Of a stretch of 64,000 nucleotides of DNA, positions 21,871 to 34,530 are shown in pieces. The first letter of the stretch is position 1. Every line of letters starts with the position of its first letter. The DNA comes from Rhabdophis nuchalis (lineage: Eukaryota; Chordata; Lepidosauria; Squamata; Natricidae): the NCBI GenBank assembly GCA_039707465.1, contig CM077647.1, positions 178,416,276 to 178,480,275 of the forward strand. Reading direction: 5' to 3'. The notes under the pieces are model-generated. The model did not search any database and had not been told where the DNA came from. It worked only from the letters and a program-made list of their open reading frames with translations. The position numbers were made by a program, and so were the translations under genes.

Positions 21871-22029
21871 AGAGGAAGTGGGGGGGGGGCTGTGAAGGAA
21901 TGTACCGTCGATCCAACCACGAGAAAGAGAGGAAAGGAACAAGGTAGCCGTTAAGGGGAGGCCTGCAGGAAAGATTCCTCGTCCCGAGAAAGAAGAAGAG
22001 GTGAGAAGGAAACTCAAGAGAACCTTCCC

Positions 22030-24452
22030 TTGATTTTATTTAGTATACAGCGGCACCAAGTAAAAATTGGGGAGGCTTTCAAATTCTTGCTGCTCTGTCG
22101 TCCTAGACCAAAGAGCCCTTCCCAAAATCATAGCCACGCCTGTTTGTTGAGATGATCTACCATGAAGGGCTGTCATCAATCAAATTCAAGGCCGGAATAT
22201 TTTCTCACGGCACATATCTCAAAGTCCCCTTTAATGTTCACTGTTTTCTCCCTCCCTCTCCCACCATCTCTCCTTCCCTCTCTGTCTCTCTGTCTCTCCC
22301 CTCTCTCTCACCCTTTCTCCCTCCCTCCCTCCTTTCTTCCTTCCCGCTCTGTCTCTTTCTTTTCCCCTCTCTCTCCCTCCTTCTCCCTCCCTCCCTCTCC
22401 CTCCCCCTCCTCCCTCTCTCTCCCCCTCTCTCCCTCCCTCCTCCTTTCTCCCTGCCTCCTTCCTTCCCTCTCTGTTTCTTTCTTTCTTCTCTCTCCCTTC
22501 CTCTCTATCTCTCCCTCTCTCTGTGTCTCTCTCTCTCTCCCTCCCTACTTCCTTCTGTCTCTCTATCTCTCCCCTCCCTCTCCCTCTCTCTCTGTCTCCC
22601 TCCTCTCTTTTTCCCCCCTCTTCCTCCCCCTCCCTTTCTCCCTCTTACCTCCCCTCTTCCCTCTCTCTGTCTCCTTCCCCCTTCCTCCCTGCCTCCTTCC
22701 TTCCTCCCCCTATCTCTCTTTCTTTCTCTCCCTCCCTCTCTCTCTGTCTCCCTCCTTCTCTCTCCCCCTCTCCCTGTCTCTCTCTCTCCCTACTTCCTTC
22801 TCTCCCTCTCTCTCCCCTCCCTCTCCCTCTCTCTGTCTCCCTTCTCTCTGTCTCCCTCCCTCTTTCTCCCCCTCTCTTTCTCCCTCTCACTTCCCACTTC
22901 CCACTCTCTGTCTTCCTCCCTCCCCTTACTCCCTGCCTCCTTCCTTCCCTCTCTCTCTCTCTCTCCCTCCCTCTCTCTGTCTCCCTCCTTCTCTCTCCCT
23001 CTCTCTCCCTCTCTCTCCCTCCCTACTTCCTTCTCTCTCTATATATATATCTTTCCCCTCCCTCTCCTTCATTCTCTCTCCCTCCCCTCTCTTTGTTGCT
23101 CTCCCTCACTTTCTCCCTCCCCCCCTCTCTCTCTCCCTCCTTCACTCTATTTCTCTTCCTCCCTCCCTCTCTCCCACCCCCTCCCTCCCTCTCCTTCCCT
23201 TCATCCCTCCCTCCCTCTCTCCCTCCCTCCTTCTCTCTGTCCGTCCCTCTGTCTCCTCCCCTCTTTCACACACACACACATCAAAGACCCCCTTTTTAAA
23301 AGCATTCAAAACTCACCGCTACAGTCCCTCATCGGTCTGAAACTCAAAACCACATCAAAACTGTAGCGCACTTCCTAAAATAAGAATCCGCCTGACGGGA
23401 GCAGCCTAGAAACCGGATTAAGCAAAGTAAATAATAGATTTGAGGTTGAAAGCCGTAGCCAGAGATATTGAAGCTCCCTCCGAAATGCAGAGGAGGGTGG
23501 ATTTTGGTCCATTCTTGTGACCTGGCCTTTGCCTTCAAAATTAAAAAAATAAAATGTAATAAAATAAAAGTGAGTAATGAAAATAATAAATAAAAAATAT
23601 TTGTCTATGTTTCTTTCCCAGCCACTCCTTACAGCTCCTGTCCCCTAACTCCATTTAACCAGCCCCCTAGAAGATTTCCCCCACCTCTCATTGGGACTTC
23701 CGTTAAAGAAAGAAAAAAAGCTTTTGATAAGGAAAGCTTGGCTTCATCCAGAAATTTGAAGAAAGAAACAGAGAGGGAAGGAAGGAGGCAGGGAGAAAAG
23801 GGGAGGGAGAGAGGGGGAGAGAGAGAGAGGAGGGGGAGGGAGGGAGGGAGGAGGAGGGAGGGAGAGGGAAAGAAAGAAAGAGACAGAGCGGGAAGGAAGG
23901 AGGGAGGGAGAAAGGGGGAGAGAGGGGGGGGGGAGGGAGGGAGGAGGAGGGAGGGAGAGGGAAAGAAAGAAAGAAAGAGACAGAGCAGGAAGGAAGGAAG
24001 GAAGGAGGGAGAAGGGGGGGAGAGAGAGGGGGAGAGAGAGGGAGGAGGGGGAGGGAGGGAGAGGGAAAGAAAGAAAGAGACAGAGCAGGAAGGAAGGAGG
24101 GAAGGAGGGAGAAAGGGAGAGGGAGAGAGGGGGAGAGAGAGGGAGAAGGGGGAGGGAGAGAGGAAGGAGGAGGGAGGGAGAGGGAAATAAAGAAAGAGAC
24201 AGAGCGGGAAGGAGGGAAGGAGGGGAGAAAGGGGGAGGGAGAGAGGGGGAGAGAGAGGGAGGAGGGGAAGGGAGGGAGGAGGGAGGAAGAGGGAAAGAAA
24301 GAAAGAGACAGAGTGGGAAGGAAGGAAGGAGGGAAGGAGGAGAAAGGGGGAGAGAGAGAGGAGAGACAGAGAGAGACAGAGAGGGAAGGAGAGAGGAATT
24401 TGACAGCCTCCCCAATTTTTACTTGGTGCCGCTGTATACTAAATAAAATCAA
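22030..24452. repeat. 2.4 kb inverted repeat: polypyrimidine left arm, polypurine right arm
   Basis: Outer ends 22030-22086 and 24396-24452 are reverse complements with one mismatch in 57. Inside them lie a CT-rich tract (about 22245-23265, plus strand) and a GA-rich tract (about 23755-24395), again complementary in composition and period. The spacer (about 23285-23745) is ordinary sequence in which I see no gene. The long Ser/Leu/Pro and Arg/Glu/Gly frames are compositional. Confidence 0.93.
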
Positions 24453-24562
24453 TTCTAGGCCTCAAAGGGACCCCAGAGGTCTTCTAGTCCAGCCCCCTGC
24501 TCAAGGCAGGAGATCTTATGCCATCCGGGTCGAATGGTTGTCCATTCTATTTTTCAAAATTG
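24453..24562 (-). mobile_element. CR1/L3 3' end
   Basis: Reverse complement of the CR1 3' UTR, joined directly to the right arm of the inverted repeat. Confidence 0.8.
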
Positions 24563-24584
24563 CCAGAGGTGAAAGGAGAGAGAA

Positions 24585-25258
24585 AGAATAGAATAGAATA
24601 GAATAGAATAGAATAGAATAGAAGAGAAGAGAAGAGAAGAGAAGAGAAGAGAAGAGAATATAGATAATAGAATAGAATAGTTTAATAGAATAGAATAGAA
24701 TAGAATATAGAGAATAGAATATAGAATATTTTATTCTATAGAATAAAGTAGAATAGAATATAGATAATAGAATAGAATAGTATAATAGTATAGAAGAGAA
24801 TAGAAGAGAATATAGTGAATAGAATAAATAGAAGAGAACATAGAGAAGAGAAGAGAATATAGATAATAGAATAGAATAGTGTAATAGAATAGAATAGAAT
24901 AGCATAGCATAGAATATAGTGAATAGAATAAGAAGAGGATATAGAGAAGAGGATATAGAGAGTAGAATAGAATAGAAGAGAATATAGAGAAGAGAATATA
25001 GATAATAGAATAGAATAGTGTAATAGAATAGAATAGGATAAATAGAATAGAATATAGAGAATAGAATATAGAGAATAAAATAGAGTAGAATAGTAGAATA
25101 GAATAGAATAGAATAGAATATAGATAATAGAATAGAATAGTGTAATAGTATAGAAGAGAATAGAAGAGACTATAGTAAATGAATAAATAGAAGAGAATAT
25201 AGAGAAGAGAAGAGAAGAGAAGAGAAGAGAAGAGAAGAGAAGAGAAGAGAAGAGAAGA
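24585..25258. repeat. AATAG/AGAGA pentamer array
   Basis: AGAAT, AGAGA and ATAGA units in several higher-order blocks, each with an AATATAGA interruption, located at the 3' end of the minus-strand CR1 that follows. Confidence 0.95.
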
Positions 25259-25370
25259 GTTGGAAGGGACCTTGGAGGTCTTCTAGTCCAACCCCCTGCT
25301 TAGGCAGGAAACCCTACACCCCTTCAGACAAATGTTTGTTATCCAAACATCTTCTTAAAAACTTGGAAAA
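25258..25370 (-). mobile_element. CR1/L3 3' end
   Basis: Reverse complement of the CR1 3' UTR, with the pentamer array at its 3' side. Confidence 0.85.
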
Positions 25371-25454
25371 ATGGCAAGAGTACAGATGTAGAAAAATTAA
25401 GAATCTGTTGGAAGTTCATCTCCTAAATGGCAACTCAACCTAGATGGGAGGAAA

Positions 25455-25745
25455 AAAATCTTGGTTGCAGGAACTGGGTATGTCTCGTTTAATGAAAAGA
25501 AGGACCAGGGGTGACATGATAGCAGTCTTCCGATATTTGAGGGGCTGCCCCAAAGAAGAGGGAGTCAAGCTATTCTTCAAGGCCCCTGAAGGCAGGACAA
25601 GAAGCAACAGGTGGAAACTAAGCAAAGACTGAAGCAACCTAGAAACGAAGGAGAAATTCCCTGACAGTGAGAACAATTAACCCCCGGAACCCCTTGCCAC
25701 CAGAAGTTGTGAATGTTCCAACCCCGGAAGTTTTTAGTGAATAGA
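25455..25745 (+). mobile_element. CR1/L3 fragment
   Basis: Encodes [20 protein letters not shown], then broken frames. Confidence 0.85.
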
Positions 25746-25767
25746 ATAACAAGAATTGGAAGGGACA

Positions 25768-26375
25768 ATACAATACAATACAATACAATAGCAGAGTTGG
25801 AAGGGACCTTGGAGGTCTTCTAGTCCAACTCCCTGCCTAGGTAGGAAGCCCTATTCCGTTTCAGACAAATGGCTATCCAACATCTTCTTAAAGACTTCCA
25901 GGGTTGGGGCATTCACAACTTCTGGAGGCAAGTAGTTCCACTGGTTAATTGTTCTAACTGTCAGGAAATTTCTCCTCAATTCTAAGTTGCTTCTCTCCTT
26001 AATTAGTTTCCACCCATTGCTTCTTTTCCTGCCTTCAGGTGCCTTGGAGAATAGCTTGACTCCCTCTTCTTTGTGGCAACCCCTGAGATATTGGAAGGCT
26101 GCTATCATGTCTCCCCTAGTCTTTCTTTTCATTAAACTAGACCTTCCCAGTTCCTGCAACCGTTCCTCATATGTTTTAGCCTCCAGTCCCCTAATCCACT
26201 TGGTTGCTCTTCTCTGCACTCTTTCCAGTGTCTCCACGTCTTTGTTTACATCGTGGTGACCAAAACTGGATGCCGTATTCCAAGCGTGGCCTTCCCAAGG
26301 CCTTATAAAGTGGTATTAACCCTTCACGTGATCTTGATTCCGTCCCTCTGTTGACGCAGCCTAGAACTGCCTTGG
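25768..26375 (-). mobile_element. CR1/L3 fragment with an ATACA tail
   Basis: About 128 open codons ([29 protein letters not shown]). ATACA units at 25768-25790 lie at its 3' end. Confidence 0.9.
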
Positions 26376-26508
26376 CTTTTTAAAGAAGAGGTTGGATAAA
26401 ACTTGTCTGAAACGGTGCCGGATTTCCTGCCCGAGCAGAGGGTTGGACTAGAAGACCTCCAAAAGGTCCCTTGGTCGGTGATTTCCAATAATTCCAAGAT
26501 CTTCCAAC
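26376..26508 (+). mobile_element. CR1/L3 3' end, inverted to its neighbour
   Basis: TTTTTAAAGAAGAGGTTGGA and then GAGGGTTGGACTAGAAGACC. It starts where the minus-strand copy ends. Confidence 0.8.
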
Positions 26509-26631
26509 TTTATGAAACGACTATCAAGCCTTTTTCTTCCTCTGACCGTTCCTGAAAATTATATTTATCTCCGGCCGGCGTGGAGGGGGAAAAAAATATA
26601 TCCCTCTGGTTTGAATGTCGCGATTTCGCAG

Positions 26632-27187
<556 letters not shown>

Positions 27188-27724
27188 GGTGACTTCGGAC
27201 TTCTTCATTCCTGCGGGAATTTCCGTAGGAGTGAAGTTTGACGTTTCCTTCCATTGTCCTGGATGGTGTAGCCTTTGGGCTCCGAAGCAACTGCGCAAAA
27301 CCTCCCCATAAATATTTTCCTAAGGTTTCTTTAGATCTGCAGCAAAAGGGGTCTTTGAACAGGTTTCCTTTAGCGCTCCCTCGCCGTGAGTCGGTTTCAC
27401 AGACAGACACCCTACTTCCATCTGTCTAAAAATCACATCTGAAGCGGCATCCTTCTGGCTGTTTGATCTCCACCATTGTTGTGTTTATTTGCGAAATCTT
27501 TTACGGGAGCGAAATCTTTTACGGTGGCCCCGGCTTATTGATCTTCAAAAGCTGGGCCACCTTGACCATCCTTGGGAGCGTCGCTCGATGCTGATTCCCA
27601 GGTTCCCCCGAATGGGACATCGTCACCACAGCGGAAGTAGTAATTAATCCAAGGGGGGGGGAAAGGGGGGGGAGGAATTTGTTGGAAAATAATCCCATCA
27701 TGAATACAATAATCCAATGCAATA
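27188..27724. other. Unassigned intronic sequence
   Basis: No recognised repeat or exon within the CEBPE intron. A G-run lies near 27652-27672. Confidence 0.55.
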
Positions 27725-28718
27725 GCAGAGTTTAGAAGGGACCTTGGAGGTCGTCTAGTCCAACCCCCTGCCTAGGCAGGAAACCCTACACCGTTTCGGA
27801 CAAATGGCTCTCCAACATCTTCTTCAAGATTTCCAGTGTTGGGGCATTCACAACTTCTGGAGGCAACTTCTGTTCCACTGATTCATTGTTCTCACTGTCA
27901 GGAAATTTATCCTCAGTTCTAAGTTGCTTCTCTCCTTGATTAGTTTCCACCCATTGCTTCTTTAATACAATAGCAGAGTTGGAAGGAACCTTGTAGGTCT
28001 TCTAGTCCAACCCCCTGCGTGGGCAGGAACCTTATACCATTTCAGACAAATGGCTATCTAACATCTTCTTAAAGACTTCCAGGGTTGGGGCATTCACAAC
28101 TTCTGGAGGCAAGCTGTTCCAGAGGTTAATTGTTCTCACTGTCAGGAAATTTCTCCTTAGTTCTAAGTTGCTTCTCTCCTTGATTAGTTTCCACCCATTG
28201 CTTCTTGTCCTGCCTCCAGGTGCCTTGGAGAATAGTTTGACTCCCTCTTCTTTGTGGCAACCCCTGAGATATCAGAACACTGCTATCATGTCTCCCCTAA
28301 GTCCTTCTTTTTATTAAACTAGACATACCCAGTTCCTACAACCGTTCCTCGTATTTTTAGTCTCCAGTCCCCTAATCATCTTGGTTGCTTTTCTCTGGAT
28401 TAGTTTCCACCCATTGCTTCTTGTTCTGCCCTCAGGTGCTTTGGAGAATAGCTTGACTCCCTCTTCTTTCTGGCAACCCCTGAGATCTTGGAAGACTGCT
28501 ATCATGTCTCCCCTAAGTCCTTCTTTTTATTAAACTAGACCTACCCAGTTCCTGCAACCGTTCCTCGTATGTTTTAGCCTCCAGTCCCCTCATCCTCTTG
28601 GTTGCTCTTCTCTGCACTCTTTCTAGAGTCTCCACATCTTTTCTACATCGTGGCAACCAAAACTGAATGCCGTATTCCAAGGCATTGTAAAGTGGTATTA
28701 ACACTTCATGTGATTGAC
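27725..28718 (-). mobile_element. Cluster of three CR1/L3 fragments in the same orientation
   Basis: Breaks at about 27962 and 28400 are marked by a return to an earlier point of the CR1 sequence (the TTAGTTTCCACCCATTGCTT block occurs three times). The junctions suggest internal duplication or recombination between copies. Confidence 0.85.
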
Positions 28719-29075
28719 CAACGTTTCCCTGCTGAAGGACCAATTCTGCCTTTGCAAACTTCAAAGTCCTTGCAGAAGTTTCAGAAACAGCTACATTTTG
28801 GTGGCTATACCAAGAAGGGATCTTCAGGTTGGGGTTGCACGAGGGACCCCAACTCTAATTCCCCTTGGTCTCCCTATTTCTGCCATAACATGTCCCATCT
28901 CATCTACAAGGTGGCCCTCATCAGAAATGAGACAATCCCTCTTTTCGTGGTTTGATCAGATGAGAATGAGACCAGCGGCGTTCTTGAGACGTTCTTGAGA
29001 AGTTCCTGAGAAGTCCACCTGTGGCCTGAAGTTGGAGATATCCTTTGGGTAGCAGCCATTATGGGTCACTGAAGC
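28716..29075. other. No gene seen
   Basis: Unassigned intronic sequence with a short GTTCTTGAGA duplication near 28980-29000. Confidence 0.5.
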
Positions 29076-29590
29076 CATGGGTGGAAACCACGCAAGGAGA
29101 GAAGCAACTTAGAACTAAGGAGGAGTTTCCTGACAGTGAGAACAATTAATTGGAGACTAAAACATATGAGGAACGGTTGCAGGAACTGGGTATGTCTAGT
29201 TTAATAAAAAGAAGGATTAGGGGAGACATGATAGCAATCTTCCAATATCTCAGAGGGTGCCACAAAGAAGAAGGAGTCAAACTATTCTCCAAAGCACCTG
29301 AGGGCAGAACAAGAAGCAATGGGTGGAAACTAATCCAGGAGAGAAGCAACTTAGAACCGAGGAGAAAGTTCCTGACAGTGAGAACAATGAATCAGTGGAA
29401 CAGAAGTTGCCTCCAGAAGTTGTGAATGACCCAACACTGGATGTTTTCAGGAAGATTTGGAAAACCCTTTGTCTGAAGTAGTGTAGGGTTTCCTGCCTAG
29501 GCAGGGGGTTGGACTAGCAGACCTTCAAGAGCCCTTCCAACTCTGTTATTCTGTTCGGTTCTATTCTATTCTGTTCTATTCTATGTTCTA
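29075..29590 (+). mobile_element. CR1/L3 fragment with a TTCTA/TTCTG tail
   Basis: Open about 90 codons ([20 protein letters not shown]), then the 3' UTR, then TTCTATTCTG units (29540-29590). Confidence 0.88.
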
Positions 29591-30008
29591 TCCTTCACCT
29601 GCCATGATAAGCCATGATTGAGGTAATTATGGGCTGTTAGATGCCACTCTCCTATCAAACTTTAATCGACAGCGATCAAGACCAATTGTTAGGGTACCAC
29701 CGTTGATGTCAAAGTCCACCATCGCACCAAGCCACAAACAAACCATGTTTATCTGAGCCTTGCTTTCTCTTCCTGGCATTGGCCTGACCTTGTGAACTTA
29801 ACAACTTGCACATACCACAGTTTTCTTAATCGGCCCACTTCACACCTTTTAACAAGTCTTCGCCTTATGTCTCTCTGCTAATTTTGGGCGTGGCTGAGCT
29901 ATCTTTAAAAACCATCACCGAGCCATGATGGGCTTGATCTCAGTTTGTGAAATGTCCGATTGTCAAGGGTTTCTGGGGCTTCCTTTGATGAGGGGAGACA
30001 GACTGGGG
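29590..30008. other. No gene seen
   Basis: Unassigned intronic sequence. Confidence 0.5.
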
Positions 30009-30112
<104 letters not shown>

Positions 30113-30375
30113 GAGCAGGCAAATATTAGAATTTTGAAGAATTGGAAGTCAAAGCTCATTTCAATGAGACTAGGATCATAAAATGACGGACGTTACCGAA
30201 TCTGGTTAGCGAAAGGGATTATAAATAGGGACTCTGAAGGGGGGGAGGGAGATGATCTGGATTCAGGGCTCCTCAAAATGTAACTTTTCAGTTAAATATT
30301 TGCCTTCGCTCCCCAAAGGTATATCGTCTAAACGAACTCTTTCGTCCAGTCTTTCTCGGTCTTGAAAACTTTAAA

Positions 30376-30454
30376 CTTTAAGACGGGTGGACTTCAATTC
30401 CCAGAATTCCCCAGCCTGGGGAATTCTGGGAGTTGAAGTCCACCCGTCTTAAAG
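30376..30454. repeat. 79-base near-perfect foldback (39 + 1 + 39)
   Basis: The left arm CTTTAAGACGGGTGGACTTC...CCCCAG mirrors CTGGGG...TTAAAG with one mismatch. It is the best-preserved example of the CTCCCAGAATTCC foldback family and sits in the CEBPE intron. Confidence 0.93.
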
Positions 30455-30694
30455 CTGCCAGCACTAATAAACACCCCTTTGATCTTTCTGCCCTCCATTC
30501 TCCCTTCTTCTTGTGGTGTCCGATAATGGATCGTCAACAGCCATGGACAAGGTCCTCTTTCTAGAAAACTAGAAAACCCACAATACGTTCCTCCTGCCTC
30601 ATTCGATCCCGTCTGGGCCATCCGGGGAATCGCACCCATTGTGCCCCTGAGCCATGGGGTGTCCGTGGGTCAAGCAAGATGACAAAACAGTAAT

Positions 30695-31140
30695 TTGCAA
30701 GTGCAGAGAAGAGCAACCAAGATGACTAGGGGACTGGAGGCTAAAACATATGAAGAACGGTTGCAGGAACTGGGTAGGTCTAGTTTAATGAAGAGAAGGA
30801 CCAGGGGAGACATGATAGCAGCCTTCCAATATCTCAGGGGTTGCCCCGAAGAAGAGGGAGTCAAACTATTCTCCAAAGCACCTGAGGGCAGGAGAAGAAG
30901 CAACAGGTGGAAACTAATCAAGGAGAGAAGCAACTTAGAACCAAGGAGACATTTCCTGACGGTTAGAGCAATGAATCAGTGGAACAGAAGTTGCCTCCAG
31001 AAGTCGCTCCAACAATTGAAGTTTTTAAGAAGAGATTGGACAACCGTTTGTCTGAAATGGGATAGGGTCTCCTGCTTGTGCAGGAGGTCGGACTAGAAGA
31101 CCTCCAAGGTCCCTTTCCACTCTGTTATTCTGTTCTGTTC
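30695..31140 (+). mobile_element. CR1/L3 fragment
   Basis: [20 protein letters not shown] and [16 protein letters not shown], with the 3' UTR to about 31120 and a TTCTG end. Frame broken near the C-terminus. Confidence 0.9.
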
Positions 31141-31234
31141 TCCAGGGTGAAGAGGACCATGGGCGCATAACTGAATTTGAAAGTCTTCCTACTTGTAGTA
31201 TTTGAGGAGGTCAACGGTAGGAACCGACCTCAAT

Positions 31235-31600
31235 CAGAATTGAGCTGGAAGGGACCTCGGAGGTCTTCTAGTCCCACCCCGTTTAAGCAGGACACCCTAT
31301 ATCGTTTCAGACAAACGATCGCCCAGTCTCTTCTGGAAAACCTCCAGGGATGGAGCACCTACATCGTCTGGTGGCAAGCTGTTCCACTGGTTGGTTGCCC
31401 TCCCTGTTAGGAAGTCTCTCCTTAATTCCAGGTTCCTTCTCTCCTTGAGGAGTTTCCATCCATTGCTTCTTCTCCTGCCTTCAAGGTGGCCCATCTCTTC
31501 TTTGTGGCGTCCCTCCCAAAATATTGGGACACTGCTAATCCCGTCTCCCCCAGTCCATCCATTGTTTCTTGTTGGCGGGTAGAATTTGAGGAGGGGGGTT
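31235..31600 (-). mobile_element. CR1/L3 fragment just inside the CEBPE intron 5' end
   Basis: Reverse complement of a diverged CR1 C-terminus and 3' UTR, within about 50 bases of the CEBPE donor. It is in the sense orientation relative to CEBPE. Confidence 0.8.
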
Positions 31601-31648
31601 GTCTCCAGGCTAGAGAAGGGTTAACAGACAAGTCTTCTCCATCCTTAC

Positions 31649-32074
31649 CTTGAGCACTCTCAGAGCCTGTCCGGTCCGCGGTCCCGGTTGGGTGAGGGCC
31701 ACCTGGGCACAGTGGGCAGCTGGCAAGTGCATGGCGCTGTAGGGGTGGCGCGCGGCCCCTCGCCCAGCCTCTCCGCCTCGAGGTTCCTCCTTGACGGCCA
31801 CCGACCGGGGGTCAAAGGGGCCCAGGCCTTTGCGTTCCCCTCCGAACGAGAGGAAGGGGTACGGGTCGGTGGGGAAGTAGCTCGGGTAGGCGGCCCCCTT
31901 GGGCAACCTCTGCTGGTTGCCTTGCAACAGCTCCGAGAGCAGCTGCTCGTCGCCGATGTAGGAGGCCAACTCCGACTCGCACAAGGGAGCCAGGTCGGTG
32001 GCGGTGGGTCTGGCGGGAGCCATTTCTAGAGCTTGGTAGTGCCTCTCGCCCTCGAAGTAGGCTCCTTGGGACAT
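31649..32074 (-). CDS. CEBPE: CEBPE coding exon 1: N-terminal activation/regulatory part of C/EBP-epsilon
   Basis: First coding exon of the bZIP transcription factor C/EBP-epsilon, a nuclear regulator of terminal granulocyte differentiation (family knowledge). It encodes residues 1-142 and ends in phase 0 after the codons for RVLK at a GTAAGG donor. The start ATG (32072-32074) has ACC directly before it, a good Kozak context. MSQGAYFE resembles the human start MSHGTYYE. ELASYIGDEQLLSELL (about residues 34-49) matches the C/EBP activation box. FDPRSVAVKEEPRG holds the VKEEP synergy-control/SUMO motif, and AMHLPAAHCAQ and GQALRVLK match the human regulatory region. The spliced protein is 242 residues against about 281 in human, with the difference mostly in low-complexity linkers. 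The exon is GC- and CpG-rich, unlike its surroundings. Assignment is secure because exon 2 lies downstream on the same strand in a compatible phase. Confidence 0.96.
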
Positions 32075-33115
32075 GGTGGAAGACCCAACGCCAGTTCCTC
32101 TTTTGGCCCGACCTTCAGAAGGCTCCGACCCGCGTCTTGACGGGCACCTGGTTCCTCAAGGTTCTTCTCCTCTTTGGGAGCTTCCTTGATGATCTTCCTC
32201 CTTTGTGGACGTCGTTATCTCTGTCTCTGTCTCTTCTCCCGGATGGGTCTTCTTCTGGTTTTCTTCGGGACCTCGGTGGGCGGGATTGTCTCGTCGGGGT
32301 TCTCGCCTCGGCGGTCGCCAATCCTCCAGGTGTCCAAGCGGGGTTTTTTTGTGGGGGATCGTCTTCTCCCTGCTGAATTCCTCTCTTCCTTTGCTCTACC
32401 TATCTCGCCTTGGTTCCCTCTTTTTCTCCCTCTACCCTGTTCCTCTGCTCGCCTGCCCCTTCCTTCCTCTTTCTCTGCTCGTCAAAGAAAAAAGAAAAAA
32501 AAAAAGAGCCCCAACTTCACCCAGCAATGTCTTCTCCTCAGCCTGGTCAACTCTGGAGGTTCTCCTCCACCCAACCCAACAGGCCAGGAGCATCCTAAGA
32601 GGTATCTTCGCCGTCATGGCTGGTCCTCCAAGGCAAAGAGGCCCGTCCGGCTTCCCACGTACACCCACCGACCCATTTCAACATCCAGGCAGAGAACTGT
32701 GTGGTAGTAACTGGCAGGTTCTTGTTTGAGAGGAGACCTCGAGGATGTTTCCCAACCTCTTTTCAAATCCAACCTCGGTGGAGTTGCTTCTCACCCCAGC
32801 CAGCCTCCAAGGCACAATTTGCAGGACGTAAAGAAGGACTTTCTTTCAACGACATTGGAAAGCGGGTAAAATCCCATCGGAATGGGCGGTAATGAAGAAG
32901 AGGGCCAGATTGTGCAGAAATGAACAGGTTGACGTTGAGAGTAAAGGACAAAGAGGAATGGGGCGCCTTTACGATTGGCTTGAGAAAATATACAAAGAGA
33001 ACGAGAGAGGGACAAAGCATGAAATAAATCACTCAGACGACAGGTTATTAAATTAGGGGGAAGGGAAATAAGAACACATTAAAATGTAAGCCTACAAGCG
33101 GGAAAAATGACATAC
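32075..33115 (-). promoter_or_regulatory. CEBPE: CEBPE 5' flank: probable 5' UTR and promoter, no gene seen
   Basis: About 1 kb upstream of the CEBPE start with no recognisable LINE or SINE, which is unusual for this window and fits a conserved promoter. It has a CpG-rich first 250 bases, pyrimidine-rich blocks and an A-rich run near 32487-32505. I could not identify a convincing TATA box or transcription start site. Confidence 0.45.
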
Positions 33116-33116
33116 A

Positions 33117-33950
33117 GTACAATAGCAGAGTTGGGAGGGACCTTGGAGGTCATCTAGTCCAACTCCCTGCCTAGGAAGGAAGCCCTATACCATTTCAGAC
33201 AAATGGCTATCCAACATCTTCTTAAAGACTTGCAGTGTTGGGGCATTCACAATTTCTGGAGGCAACTTCTGTTCCACTGGTTCATTGTTCTCACTGTCAG
33301 GAAGTTTCTCCTCAGTTCTAAGTTGCTTCTCTCCTTGATTAGTTTCCACTCATTGCTTCTTGTTCTACCCTCAGGTGCTTTGGAGAATAGTTTGACTCCC
33401 TCTTTTTTGTGGCAGCCTCTGAGATATCGGAAGACTGCTATCATGTCTCCCCTAGTCCTTCTTTTTATTAAACTAGATCTACCCAGTTCCTGCAACCGTT
33501 CTTCATATGTTTCACCCTCCAGTCCCCTAATCATCTTTGTTGCTCTTCTCTGCACTCTTTCTAGAGTCTCCACATCTTTTCTACATCTTGGCGACCAAAA
33601 CTGAATGCAGTATTCCAAGTGTGGCCTTCCCAAGGCCTTATATAGTGGTATTAACACTTCACGTGATCTTGATTCTCTCCCTCTGTTGATGCAGCCTAGA
33701 ACTGAGTTGGCTTTTTTTGGCAGCTGCTGCCCACGGCTGGCTCCTATTTCAATGGTTGTCCCCTAGGACTCCCAAGATCCCTCTCACAGGTGCTACTATT
33801 GAGCAAGGTCCCACCTATCCTGTACCTGTGCATTTCGTTTTTCCTGCCTAAATATAGAACCTGACTCTTTTCGCCATTGAATGTCATTGTGTTAGATAGT
33901 GCCCAGTGTTCAAGTTTCAGACTAGTTTCACATAAGTGAAACTAGTATGA
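33117..33950 (-). mobile_element. CR1/L3 fragment, longer copy
   Basis: Minus-strand C-terminal frame of about 136 codons ([20 protein letters not shown]) extending upstream to the segment with the CATTCAATGGCGAAAAGAGT motif, i.e. nearer the reverse-transcriptase core than most copies here. Confidence 0.9.
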
Positions 33951-34039
33951 GAAATCAAATGAATACAGAAAAAAAAAATCATTTGTATGAAAAGATGAAG
34001 TTGGTATTGCTGGAATGCCACCCCGAGAACCCATCAGAG

Positions 34040-34214
34040 AAAATCATTAAGTAAGGGCAACAACAGAAAGGAGGGGGGATGAGGAGAGAAAGGAAGTAAG
34101 GGTGGGGAGAGGGGAAGAAAGAGGAGGAGGAGAGAGGAAAGAGAGGAGAAGAAGAAAGGAGGAAGGAGAAGGGAAAGGAAGAAAGAGTAGAAGCAGAGAA
34201 AGTAAGGGAGGGGA
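34040..34214. repeat. GA-rich purine tract
   Basis: Irregular AGG/GAAG purine run joined directly to a plus-strand CR1 piece. Confidence 0.85.
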
Positions 34215-34530
34215 ATGATAGCAGTCTTCCAATATCTCAGGGGCTTCCCCAAAGAAGAGGAAGTCAAGCTATTCTCCAAAGCACCTGAGGGTAGAACAAG
34301 AAGCAATGGGTGGAAACTAATCAAGGAGAGAAGCAACTTAGAACTGAGGAAAAATTTCCTGACAGTGAGAACAATTAATCGGTGGAACAACTTCCAGAAG
34401 TTGTGAATGCCCCAACCCTGGAAGTCTTTAAGAACATGTTGATAGCCATTGGTCTGAACCGGTATAGGGTTTCCTGCCTAGGCAGGGGGTTGGACTAGAA
34501 GACCTCCAAGTTCCCGTCCAACTCTACTCT
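34215..34530 (+). mobile_element. CR1/L3 fragment
   Basis: Begins mid-ORF ([20 protein letters not shown]) and ends in the 3' UTR. A TTCTC/TTCTA array follows. Confidence 0.9.

Noticed and set aside
22152..24452. Large Ser/Leu/Pro-rich and Arg/Glu/Gly-rich frames
   Set aside because: Purely compositional (CT-rich and GA-rich tracts).
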